DNA of 64,000 bases from Theileria orientalis strain Shintoku (lineage: Eukaryota; Apicomplexa; Aconoidasida; Piroplasmida; Theileriidae), in NCBI RefSeq assembly GCF_000740895.1, contig NC_025261.1, positions 1,674,001-1,738,000 on the forward strand. Reading direction: 5' to 3'. The notes under the pieces were generated by a model. It had not been told where the DNA came from. It searched no databases and was given only the letters and a program-made list of their open reading frames with translations. Positions 27,159 through 39,800 of the stretch are shown in pieces. How positions within the stretch are numbered: position 1 is the first letter of the stretch; each line of letters begins with the position of its first letter. Position numbers and translations under genes: made by a program.

Positions 27159-27404
27159 TTACGATTTTTCAAAAACCTTTGTTTTATACAAAAATTCCAA
27201 ATACTCAGGAGTGTAATCCCTGTTTAGATCGAAGAAAAGTAAAACAGAGGCCAACGCAATGAATATGAAAAATACAATCCATATCATAATCACTCCGCAT
27301 GAAAAGACCGACTGCCCTGGCCTGAAGGAACAGAGGATTCCTAAAAGCAGGATGACTCCACATATAGAGAAAAATATGATCCACAAAAGCCTAACGAGTT
27401 CCAT
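27159..27404 (-). CDS. Small two-helix membrane protein, unknown function
   Basis: An 81-residue frame with two long hydrophobic segments (LLWIIFFSICGVILLLGILC, and IWIVFFIFIALASVLLFF) joined by a short polar loop (RPGQS), then a charged C-terminal tail of about 23 residues. The length and two-helix shape are like V-ATPase subunit e or other small ER/vacuolar proteins, but the sequence lacks motifs that would settle it. It stands alone in AT-rich DNA. The helical pattern and clean ATG argue for a real gene; extra exons cannot be excluded. Confidence 0.5.
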   Translation of the reverse strand: MELVRLLWIIFFSICGVILLLGILCSFRPGQSVFSCGVIMIWIVFFIFIALASVLLFFDLNRDYTPEYLEFLYKTKVFEKS

Positions 27405-28237
27405 CTTTATAAAATATTTAGGTTTGGTTGATTTAAGGATTTGAGTAAAGAGCCCTTGTAAATAGAAGTTGGATTTTAGTCCAGAAAATTATGAGTATCT
27501 CAGTTTCAAGTATTATGAATATTTAGTGAAGATCACCTATTTACTAAATAACAAAGTATCTTTGCCTAGGTATAATTGAGAATTTATTTTAGAAATGATT
27601 GAGTTAATTAGTACTCTCTTAGGTATCGTCTATCCCAAAAGTACAGCCACTTCAAGAAATGTACGTACTAGGACGTTACCGTAACTAGACAAATGGTAAT
27701 ATATAAATGACTAAATTAGCTTAATATACATTGAAATAAATGAAATAAGAGAGTTTTGGTGAAATAAAATGCTCCTGTTAAAAATTTAGCAGAGTTGAGT
27801 TGTGTGCTCATGGAGAGATTCCAGTGTGTATAAGACATAGATAACTCCATTAAATTGCTGATGATATGAATAAAAATATTATATTTAGTATTGTATGAAA
27901 GGAATTAATTGATTCGATGCAAGTCGTACACTATATGATTAAGAGTTATGAATATTCGTGTATTTACACACACCTGTAACACATTGGAAAGTAATTATTA
28001 AATAATTATATGCCTAAATTAGTAAGTAAATATAGTGTAAGTAAAACGTTTAAATAAAACCAAATTAGTGTATAATCAATAAATTAGTATACGTGCTGCC
28101 TTATAAAGTCAACCTTCCATGGATAAAAAGAGTTAAAAACATAAAATAATAATATATGTGATAATTGTTCATATTAGATGATAATATAAATTGGTATTTC
28201 ACATAGTATATGATTAATATATTGGAAAAGCATAAAT
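27405..28237. other. Long AT-rich divergent intergenic region
   Basis: About 830 bp between the small membrane protein gene (-) and the Utp18 gene (+). It is AT-rich with many stop codons in all frames. I searched by eye for tRNA, snRNA and snoRNA boxes and found none that held up. Confidence 0.45.
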
Positions 28238-30017
28238 ATGTCAGATTCAGAAAACCCGGACGGTACAAATCTATATATCGTGAAATTAAATAGATATATT
28301 ATATGTATGATTATTTGATGTTTTCACAAAAATATAATTTATTAGTACCGGAGGATAAAAATCGGATTTGGAGAGATTCCGATGATGAAAACGAGGTTAA
28401 AATAGATGAACCACAATGGTTAAAAAAGAGACGCACGGAACTCAAAGAAGAATTAGGAGAAAGAGAGGAAGATCAAGATAAAAGATTAAAGTTTTCAGGA
28501 GCCCTAACGAGAATAAAACCAACCAAATTTAAGTCAGGAGTAAGATTTAAAATAACGCATCAGCAGGCCTCAAAAGAACCAATAAGAATAAAGTAAATTT
28601 AAATATATAGTGTAAATGAATTACTAATACATAACCGTAAATAATAACTTATAGCGGAGGAGTAAGGGAAATAAAATTTGATCAAGATTGTAAATATATG
28701 TCAATACTAGGTTACAAGGAAAAGGGAATAAAGCTGTACCATATTAACGCAAGTAGCCTCTCAAACAAAAGTAAATCGGAAAACAGATTAAAACTAAATC
28801 GCAAAAAAGAATTAAATTTTAGTAACTTTGTAACAACAGGATCCTGTTTTAAAAATGATAACATACTAATAACAGGAAGAAATAAGAAGTTATTGAAATA
28901 CAATATATTAGAAGAGTAAGTTTAAAGTTAAATGATAACAATAAAACTAGTAATGAAATGATAAATATAATAATTATAGTTACGAATAGTAATTATGGTA
29001 ATTGAAAATCAGTAATATGGAAAAGTTGTAGAAAAGGAACGGATATATTCAGCGTGACTGTTCCAGAAAATGAAAAGGCATTTAAGGGAATATGTGCATC
29101 AGATAGACTAAACTTATACGCAATATCGTGCGTAAACACAGGGTAATAATAAGAAATATTAAGTAAATTGCAGTTAAATTACACAAATGTAACGTGAATG
29201 TATGTAGGACACTGTTGGTGTGTGATTTTAACGATAACGTACTGACACATAACTTTAAAATGGGATCAGAGTGTATTGTAAGTGTAAAATAAGTAGTTTA
29301 CATAGTATAATTGAAGCAAAGATAAGACATGATTGAGTATTAAGTAATGGTAAATGATATAGGGGTTTGGCTTCATTGATAAGACGCTGGTTTCGTGCGA
29401 TAAGGATTCAAACGTACACAGTAGTTATAAAATAGTTAGAAAGTAGTAGTGAGTTGGTTGAAATGATGATAGTGGAAACGAATTGGACATATTAATTGAA
29501 TAATGGGAAAATATTTATTCCGTAGATCTACGAGTTTGACCTGGTTGCGGGCAAGTGTAGGCAGAAGTTTAAAGATGCACACTCCCATGACATAACCTCG
29601 TTTTCAGTGTGGGACGCAGAAGAAAACGGGTTCTACGCAACAGGAACAAAGTCAGGATACGTGCAACTGTACAACTTAAATACAACAAGAGCGTTCAAAG
29701 TAGGGACTTAGAGAAAGTAGCTATGAGTAGAATAAGTAGTTGGAGGAATTTAGCTGATTTAAACGTAGGAGTTTGACAACATAACCACGGAAATAACGAG
29801 TGTGTGCGCAACCGAGGAGTTCACGCTGTTCTCGTCAATACATAAGAAGAATGGGCTGAGAGTAGTGTACAACAGAGGATACAACGTAGTGGCAAATTGG
29901 CCGAACAACATATCAAATCTGGGAAGAATAAGCACAGCAGCATTCTGTAGACAGTCAGACACGATAGTAACAGGAACAAGATCAGGAAGAGTCCAGTTCC
30001 ACAAGATCCTCAAGTAG
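28238..30017 (+). CDS. UTP18: U3 snoRNP WD-repeat protein Utp18
   Basis: Component of the UTP-B module of the small-subunit processome, acting in the nucleolus in 18S rRNA maturation. Firm exons are 28303-28592, 28655-28915, 29032-29142, 29208-29277, 29363-29413, 29526-29699 and 29769-30017; phases agree. A short first exon starting at the ATG at 28238 (MSDSENPD) is likely, but its junction is not resolved. Landmarks: an acidic N-terminal part (RIWRDSDDENEV), a basic linker, then a WD40 propeller including GGVREIKFDQDCKYMSILGY, LLVCDFNDNVL, HDITSFSVWDAEENGFYATG, SGYVQLYNL and a final blade with VVANWPNNISNLGRISTAAF...SGRVQFHKIL. That last blade, with the N-W-P...LG-R pattern, is typical of Utp18. 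Confidence 0.85.
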
Positions 30018-30836
30018 AACAGGGGAAACAAAATGGGACGATTTGGAGATGAAATAACGTAAAAATCGCAAGATAAGTAGTAAAGACAATTAATATGACT
30101 AAAGTGTAATTATATAAGAGATATGAGATAGATTTTTGGAAAAAGCGGAAATTTAGTAGTGTGTAAGTGAGGCAAGGGTGTGTGTAAAAAGAAAGGAATT
30201 AAATGTGCAGGATAAAAGTAAATTTAATTTTAAAAAGGAGAATGCGGTGAGTTAGAAGCGAGGAAATTGAAACGAACAATTGGTAAAAAGAAAGGATGCA
30301 GATAGACAAATATAATAAAAGATAGGCAAGGATGTCGGGCAGTAAGAAATTAAAAGGCAAAAAAGGAAAGAAGATGAAAGGAAGGACGGAGAAAACACAT
30401 TGATTTATCAGATAAGGAAGAAAAAGGGAAGTTTTAAAAAAAATTGGAAGAAGAATACGCACAGAACGAGAATAAAACAATGGTGATCAAAAAGTGGTGT
30501 ATTCTACCGAAAGAAACAAAAGTGCCTAAAAGTAAGACTGAGAGAAAAGAAACGGGAATAAACGATATATATGTCTATAACACGTGATGAAATGATGATT
30601 TAAGTGTAAAAAATGTGATTCGGTAATAAATGTGAAAAATGATGTGTGAGATTCAAGGGCTAAAAAAGCAGGAAGGAGAGGGAATTGAGAGACGAAACCG
30701 CGAAATTTGGGAGAAATAGGGAAGAAACAGTGGATTCGAGTAATAAAATTAACACTAATAATTTTTGCCTTAGTTGGATACCAAGGCTAACGTCCCCACA
30801 CCTATTAAAGAATAGAGATAATGTTTTGACCGTGAG
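30018..30836. other. Purine-rich intergenic region at the core/FAINT boundary
   Basis: About 820 bp without a gene. The + strand is strongly purine-rich (GAAAGGAAG, AAGGAGAGGG) up to about 30780. It separates the last housekeeping gene from the giant FAINT gene and should carry the latter's promoter and 5' UTR. Confidence 0.5.
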
Positions 30837-33800
30837 ATGCTTATATACAGACAGTTGTTGTATATAACGGCGCTAGCCGGGTATGTGTTTGGGTCGGACG
30901 TCAAATTGGACCTCTCAAGTACCGAGACGAACCAATTTGATGTCGCCAAATTGGAAAACGGCGAGTTTGAGACTACAAGAATAACGCCTAAGCACGGAAT
31001 AGAAGTGAAAGAGATACACGACGCTTCTAACGAGCTATGGTCACCTTTGTCGACCGATTTCTTCATGAAGTCGCTCGAAATCCACCAAAGGTCAGGCCAC
31101 GACGACTTGGGCCACTTGGTAGTCTGGAAGCCGAACCAAGAAGTATACCAAGCAAGTAAATCGCAATTAAACGAACGCAAAACAACAGTTTTTATACCAT
31201 ATAAAGTAAATAACCTCTTTTTCAAGAAGAAGGACAGGGTGTGGTTCCCATTGACACAATACCATTACGAAGTCCTAAAAAGCGATATGTCTTCTCGAGA
31301 TTCAGTGTTAGATTTAGATAACTTTGGGGGATGCAATGTGTCTGTAAATTATCTGTCCCACAGAGTTACTAAATACAAGCTTGTGCCAAAACACATGACG
31401 AGAATCTTGAGAGTTATACACAGAGACGACGTGCTCTGGAAGTCACAGGCAGAGCAGATGGTGAAGTCAGTGTATCTCTCATACAATAAGACGGGAGAAA
31501 TGGCACTGGTGAGCCTGAACCTGTCGGCGCCAAACGCGACCTACGACCCACTGGACGAGAAATCAAAGCGCTACTATTTGGATTCTCTGAGATACTACAG
31601 TAAAATGGGCAGAGGAAGCTGGGTCGAGGTGGGCCAGGACGAGTACGAGTACCAGATGAGCCTCCTGAGGAAGACCGCAGAGACTCAGGAAGTGAAGGTG
31701 CAGTTTGACCTGTCAAAAATGCCAGCCTCAGCAATCACGTTCACGAAGAACGAGTACTCCGCCAGAGGAATGGAAGTTACCTCGTACGCAATAAACGAAG
31801 GATTTAAGCTGAACCTGGTGAAGGATGGCCCACACACACTATGGTCATCCAGCGTCAACTCAGTGAAGGACCTGTGCGTGTACAACCTGGGCTCTAAGCG
31901 TGTCCTGGACCTGAGAGTGACGAAAGACTACGGACTCGAGACGAAGAGTGACTACCTGCTCTTCAAGAAGGAGGAACAGGGGCAGTGGGAAAAGCTGCCG
32001 GCAGAAGAGTACAAGTACCTCCTGTACTCGGGCGAGATACCGCTGGTGCTGGACATGGACGCCTCGGACTACCAGTACATGACGATCATAGGATACAAGG
32101 AGGACGGAGTGCCAGTGAGGATGATGAAGCCATTCAACGGATACCACTTCAACAAGGTGGTGCAGTCAGGAGCTCTTGTATGGGAGAGCAGGAGAATGCA
32201 GAGGTGCAGAAAGGCGCTGATATTCAACTACTCGAGGGACGGAAGAGCGACGAGCATGCACTACACACCGGACAGTGACACTGAGTGGACAGGGAACGAG
32301 TTCGCAGCGCTGCTCCTGGACGACCTGCTCAAGGGGAAGTCCTACGAGGCGTACTTCCGCAAGGCGGTGAGCACAGTGTACGACGAGACCTCGGGCAAGC
32401 AGGAGTCGGCAGGAGTCACCTGGGTGGAGATGACTGAAGCTGAGTACCAGGCGTCGTTCGCGTCACTGCAGCTGAAGATGTCGTTCTCGCTGGACCTGGA
32501 CACGCTGCCCTCAGCGTTCTACTACGAAGAACTGCCATCAAGCGGCGCTAGGTCGCCGCTTGATGGCGAGTCTGCGAAAGAAGACGCAGATCCCAAGACC
32601 AAAAGCAACTGGCCAGCAGTTGACGAGGTCCTCGCATCTAGAGGGATGGCACAGAGTAACCACAGAGACTACATAGTCTCGAAGTACGACTACAAGGGAG
32701 TGAAGAAGGTGTCACTGACGCCGAAGTTCAACAAGAACCTGACGAAGGTGGTGGAGGGCTCGGAAGTCATCTGGGAGAAGAAGAAGGGCTGCAACTGCCT
32801 CTCAGTGACCTTCAACAACGCACCGCAGCCGACGCTGCTGACAGTGTCCTCGACGAACGCAAACAAGGCGATAGTGCAGGCGAACTACTACTACAGAAAC
32901 CAGGGAAAGTGGGAAGAAGTAACCTTGAGCAGATACAGTGACCTGATGGAAGCGATGGCGGAAGTGGAAGACCACAAGTACTTCACAGTTAACCTGAAGA
33001 AACTGGGACCGACGAACAAGTACACGTACAACGTGATATACGAAGACGTACCCTACGCACAAATATTCCCGAACTTTGGATATCAAATGAGGAACCTGGT
33101 GGAAGGCGAGGAGCTTATATGGAGTCTGAATAACCCGAACGGAAAAGGATACGAAAACCTGTCCAGAGCAGACCTGACGCCATACAAGGACCCGAAGTTC
33201 GTGAAGTTGGCATCCACCACAGCAGACGTGGAGATAACGACGAGCTACTACGTAAAGGAAGAAGTTGTTGGAAGCAAATACGACGTTGATGATACCACAC
33301 AAGACGTTGATGCTAGCACAGATGACGTTGATTCTAGCACAGATGACGTTGATGCTAGCACAGATGACGTTGATTCTAGCACAGATGACGTTGATTCTAG
33401 CACAGATGACGTTGATTCTAGCAAATACGCAACACTAAAGGACAAGTGGAAGAATGTGGAAGTGGAGGAGTACTACAGTAAGCTGGAGAAGTTTAAGTCG
33501 GAGTACTGCAGCAGAGAGGAGGTGGTGGACCTGTGGGACGTGTACATGGGCCTGGAGCGCGACTACTACGAGTACGAAAAGAGGGACTACCTGGGTGTGC
33601 CGAAGTTTGGAGTGCTCACCTTTAAGGCGAGAGTGGAAAACCTGACGCTGAGTCTGAAGGAACAGAAGATATGGAAGGTGCCGAACACGAGGTACGCAAA
33701 GGAGGTGCTCTTCTTCCCGGCAGATGCGCCGACCTCAGTGGCAGTGCTCTACGACGACCACGACGAATACTTCCTCAGAGGAGGAGACGCAGGCCTCAAT

Positions 33801-36800
33801 GGAAGTGCCCAGTTCCCCAACACGGGGTCGGACAACTTCGTGGACACAGGAAGCGGCTTCGCGAAGGTGGACCACGAGGAGATGGTGAGGTCCTTTGAAA
33901 AGTACGTGAGCCCGAAGAGGGAAGTGGAGTTGGACCTGGGCGAGTACTACGACATGGTGAGCGAGTTCGAGGAGGAGTCAATAGAGACCTCAGGAACCGG
34001 GGCACCAAAGGGAGTGTACATGGAAAACGAAAAGGAAGGAGAAGGAGAAGGAGAAGCATTCACGCTGGGCAGCTTCAGCACTCTGAAGAGCAAGGACGCA
34101 AACGGAAACACAACGGTATTGGGCCTGGAGGCGTCGCTGAGTCCGAATGCAGAGGCGAAGAAGCAGAGCAGTGTGGGAAGAGATGCCTCATTCGACAGCG
34201 ATTCGGATGAATTTGATCTTGTGGACAATGATGGATCTGCAACCAGTAACGATAAGGTAGCCGTTGACAATAAGGTAACTGGTGACCAATCGGGACGCAC
34301 GAACGAATCGGTAACCGGTAACGAGTCCATAAATGGTGACAATAACATAACTGGTAACGAAACGTTAACTGGTAACGAATTAGCAACCGGTGACAATAAG
34401 GTAACAGGTAACGAATTAGCAACCGGTGACAATAAGGTAATGGGCAACGCAGCACTCGAGAAGGCAGGCGAGGCGCTGAGAAGAGCGACTGACGTGTCAG
34501 AGGCCTCAACTGAGAAGCTGAAGAAGATGGACCACAGGATCAGGCTGCGGAGCTACCTGGTGTCGAAGCTCCTGGAAAAGTACCCGTACACGACGCTGGG
34601 AGATAACGACTTCAACTGGTCAGTGTGGAACTACAGAGGAGTGGATTTCATAACACTCTCGCTGAACCCGAAGATGGTGCTGAAAGAGATAGTGGACAGA
34701 GACCAGAAGGTGACGACGTGCAAGATTTTCGACTCAGTGAAGGTATACTTCACACTGACAGATGAGCTAAGTCTGCTGGTGTACCACAGAACATTTGAAT
34801 CAAGTGACATGAAGATGCTGGCGTTCACCAAGGGAGAAGGGAAGTCGTGGTCGATTGCGCCATCAGCGCTCACGCACAGTCTGAGGACGCTGGTGAACTT
34901 CGCGTCGAGGCCGCTCTCAGTGGACCTGTACCACCTGTCGGACCACTGGTCCAAGAGAGGATTCAAAACGTACAGGTACGGAGCGTCGCAGTACCTGAAG
35001 CACAACGTGCTGGTGGCGAGCCCAGGATACCAGATACGCGAGGTCTACTACAGGTCGAAGCTGTTATACGAAGTGAACTCTGCGGACGCGGCGTACAGCA
35101 TGACGAGAACAGTCACAGAAGTAAGTGCGGGTTTCCGAAGCAACGCACAACTTAATACGGGTTTGCCTGATAAGTCGCAAAGTAGCACCGGTTGCGCAAA
35201 TAACGCACAAACTGGCACAGTGTTTGGAGGAAGAGAACCGATGCAGTCGGAGAACGAAGGCAGAGCCTCGGAGAGCATACTGCGAGTGAACTACTACCCG
35301 AACTTGCGCCCAAGGCTAGTGCACATAGCACTGTTGACGGCCTCAGGAGTGTCCAACAAGTACTACTCAGTGAGCAGCACGAGAGGCCCCGCGAATGGGA
35401 GTGGCGAGTCGCTCCTAGATGGGGATTTGGCCGCCAGTTTCGACTCTGGATCAGCTGTCGACGGTGATTTGGGTTACGATGCCAACACTTACACAACGAA
35501 CAATGCTAACACTTACACAAATGGCAACTCTAACTCCTACACAAATGGCAACTCTAACTCCTACACAAATGGCAACTCTAACTCCTACACAAATGGCAAC
35601 GCAAGGACTGAGCCGGTGACCACAGTGAAGAGTGTGGACATATTCGATTACTCGAGACTGTACGAGGAGTACGGGAGAATTAACGAGTGCAGCCTGGACG
35701 TGAGAGAAGCGAACAAGACGGAGGAGTACAGAGCGTTCACGGAAATGGTTAACGGCACAGAGTACACGCTGGTGAAGCCGAAGAAAGAAAGTACACTGGT
35801 GCTCGTGACAGACGGGCAGAAGGTACTCTGGGAAGCAGAGGAAGAAAAGGTGTCGTCAGTAGTGCTGTACCCGAAGGAAAGTCCGAAGTTGGTGCTCATA
35901 TACTGCGAAGAAACTCCAGTACACGCAGAGTTTAGTAGTACAGAGGCGACAGTACAGAAGGTAATAAGGCTCAAGTACAGCGAAAGCGTGCACGACTGGA
36001 AACAGGTAACGGAAGAAGAAGCACTGGAGACAGTTAACATGGCGAAGAGAGCGCTGAAGCCGTTCAACCTGGACCTGGACGGGCTGCACACGGAGCTTAT
36101 GAACCCGCGCAAATGGTACCACCTGGAAAGAAACTACCTGTTCGGAATGGCGTTCACAACGATAAGGCCGTCAAGCTACTCGGACATCGTGAAGGTGAAG
36201 TTTAAAAAGCAAGTGCTGTTCAACATAAGAGACACGTACGCACTATACGAAGAGGGAGAGAGCCCTGCCGACGCAAAATCTATATCGCATAACCAAGATT
36301 TCGGGTCGGAAATCGAGGGCACGACCCGCGGAAACAGAGTGCTAAACGTGGTCTACGGCTTCGGAGAGGAGCCGAAGATGGCAAGAGTGACGTACCTGAA
36401 GAACTTTGAAGTGCTCGACGCGTACTTCATGAGGCGCGACGAGGAGTGGGAGGAGATCACGCAGCCTGAGTTCGGAAGGTACCTGTACCTGCTGAAGAGA
36501 CTGAGTCTGGCGCCAGCAGTGCTGGACGTGGAGAACCCGGACCCGGTGATGTTCGAGACGACGGAGTTCGTGCACGGAGGAGACAGCGCGCCGAGCACCC
36601 TTATGGTGAGAATGACGCCGAGAGAAAAGTACCACGTGACGAAGGTGGTGAGCAGCGTGAGCGAGTTCGTGCGAGACTTAGACGACATGCAGAGCACGGA
36701 AACGCTGGACTACACGAACACGCTCTTCGCAGCGGAAGGGTCCAGCGTGGTGTACGCGGAGAAGACGAAGACGAGGCCGACGCTGCTGAGAGTGTACTTC

Positions 36801-39800
36801 GTGAAGAAGGACGACTTCCTGCAGCTGGGAAAGGCGCACTTCGTTAAAGGAGGCCTCGAGGCAGCAGCGCGCATGAGAGAAAGGCAGAAGGCCTCGAAGG
36901 CGGAGTTCGTAGAGTACCTGCTGACGCGAAGAAGGTACCTGGGAGACCTATACGAGGGGCAGCAGGAGTACCAGCAGATCACGGAGTTCGAGTACGAGAA
37001 ACTGCTGAACCGCGCAGGCCTGACGACGTATAACCTGGACGCGCACTACAGAGAAATTAACAGAACAGTGCAGCTGCACCCGTTCCACACGAACAACTAC
37101 ACGGACGACGTGCAGTCGGTGTACACCGGGAACGTGAACTTCGTGCACCCGAAGAGCGACCTGGACAGACTGATGTGCAGAGACAAGCTGGTCTGGGAGT
37201 CGACGATTGACGAACAGGGCCTGCTGGTGGCAACGTACCCGGCAAACTCGCCGAAGCAAGCAATGGTGAAGGCGCTGGACCACCGGAGCAGTAAGCTGTC
37301 GGCAAGGTACTACGCGTACGAAAACGGCGAGTGGGTGCAGAAGAGCACGGAGGAGAACAAGGTGCAGAATGACTCGGAGGACGAAGGCGACTCCAAGTCA
37401 GGACACGCGTCAGGGACGACGAGTTTTGGGCTCTCGCTGAAGGAGTTGGCGTTAAAGCACTTCGGATTGGGAAAGACCACAGCAGGCTCGGAACACGAGG
37501 GCTCAGCTGGCAGGCTGAAGGTGGACGTGAACGACAGGTCGCTGCACCTGAAGCTGAACAGCTTCACGTTCATGGAGGACCAAGTGTACACGACGGTGGT
37601 GGTGCCGGCTGAGGGAGCGAAGGTGGCAGGAGTATACGACAAAGGGGTCGAGATATGGGCGCCGAAGAGGAGATCCGCGTCCCCATCCACTTCCACGTCT
37701 TCGTTAGCAGGTGGGTCCACGTTGGCATCATCGTTACCAGGAGGTTCTACGTTATCAGGCTCATCGTCTTCGTTAGGGGATGGACCCACGTCGACAGAAA
37801 TGCCAACCAACACCGCAACGACAGAAACGACTGCCCATAGCGCGAGTGGAGAGTCAGCACCGCTGGACGACCTGGTAGTGGTGGATCCAGCAGAGGCATC
37901 ACAATCATTGGGAGCTGATTATAGCAGTGCACTCGGGGAGTCAGGCGAGCAGGCAGCTGGAGACGCGATGGATGACCTGGTGGTGGTAGATCCGGCTGAC
38001 AGGAAGGCCCCAAGCAGTGTTAGTGCCAGTGCCAGTGCCAATGTTACTGCTGGCCATGCCGCCAGTAGCACCCGTACTGGTGACAATAATAGCACTGGCC
38101 AGACCCGCACTGGTGACACTACCCAGGCCCTTACAGGTACCACCGCCGCCCACGGTGGCGACAAATCGTTGAATAAAGACACCGGATACCGTGAACCGCC
38201 GAAAGTGGTAAAACAGGCCCTGGAAGAAGAGGAGCTGATGAAGCTCTACTTCACCCCCTCAGTAAACCCGTCAGTCCTGGTGGTCTACTACAGAGACCTG
38301 GAGGGAATAGTGAGAGTGAAGGACTACGAGAAGAGGTGGGCAGTCTGGGAGGAGGCGCACGCGAAGTTCATGGCTAACTACATCAACATGCTAGAGTCAT
38401 CACTGACAGTAAACGTGAGTGAGCTGTTTGTGGAGGCGCCAGTAAACGTAAAGAAAGATAACCCGGAGGGCGAAGCAAGGGGGCCCTTGGGAAAAGGGGA
38501 CACGGAAATAGAAATAAAAGACCCAGCAACCAAGGAAGAAAACGTTGAAAAGATGAATGAAGAGTTGACGGTCACGGAGCGCCTGGTGGAAAGACTAGCA
38601 AACATGTCGATAGCAGAGGACGGCAGCGACATAGAAGTGAGTGACCCTGCGGCCAGTGGTAGTGTGGGTAACGTTGCAGGAGGAGGCGACGCCGTTACCA
38701 GAAACGCCACAGGAACGAAGAACACGGGCAGCAACGCAACGGTAAGCGCCCAGGGAGCGAAGAGAGCAGTCGCACACATGAGCCTGGAGCTGAAGGCGAA
38801 GTTTGACAAGAACAAGATAGCGCTGACGAGCTACAGCATCTCGGGCTTCCAAGTGACGACGCTGACGCCCAAGGGAAGCTACAACTTCACGAAGGTGTAC
38901 GCGAACAACAGAAAGGGGCAGGCGGAGTTGATATGGCAGAGCGCCGCGGAAGAAAGATGCTTCATCATGCACTTCGCGCCGAAGGTGGACCCGAAGGTGG
39001 TGCTGCTCTCGTACTCGACGAAGTCGGCATTCATAGAGACGAAGATGTTCTTCAAGGACAGAGCGAACGGCTGGGTGCACGACGCGGAATCAGACTACCA
39101 GGAATTCCTGAAGAAAATGCTGGAGTTGGAAGACGCGTTCGTGTATCACCTGGAGGACACACTGTCAGGGCTGCCGAACGAGAACTACACGTACGAGGAG
39201 ACGGAAATAGCGCAGGTTAAGTTCAGAACGTGCACGCCGAGGCTCAACAGGCATTTGGTGACGATAATGGACCGCCACGGGCACGTGTACGAAAGGGCTG
39301 AAGGAGAAAGAGTGCTGGATGTGCTCTCCTCGCCGCCACAAAACCCGCACTTCCTGCTGGTGCTGTACACAGTCGATGGAGGAGAAGAGGTTAAGTACAA
39401 GTACTTCAACAAGCCGGCGAAGTCGCCCTCGAGCGACGGAGAACTGAGCAGGTACAACTACAGGAACACGTGGAGACAGGTGGGCCGCTACGACTTCATG
39501 AGGCTCCTGAACGAACAAGTGAAGGCGTCGCAGGCGCGTGAGTTGGAGGACGGAGTGGAGGTGCTCGACAGGGAGTTGAGCCTGAGCGAAGTGCAGGCGA
39601 AGCTGCTGGAAAGGCTTAACGGGCTGAGAAGAGCAGAGGCAGAGAGGGAAACTGACGAGGAGGCGCACGAGAGAGTGCTGAGGAAGTTTGCACAAGGAGC
39701 TGCAGACCCGACGGCGTTTGACGCCCACGGACCGAAGGTGGAAAGGCACCCAGAAACCGCGACTGGTGGTGGTGACTCGTTCAAGCCACTGACTGAGACG

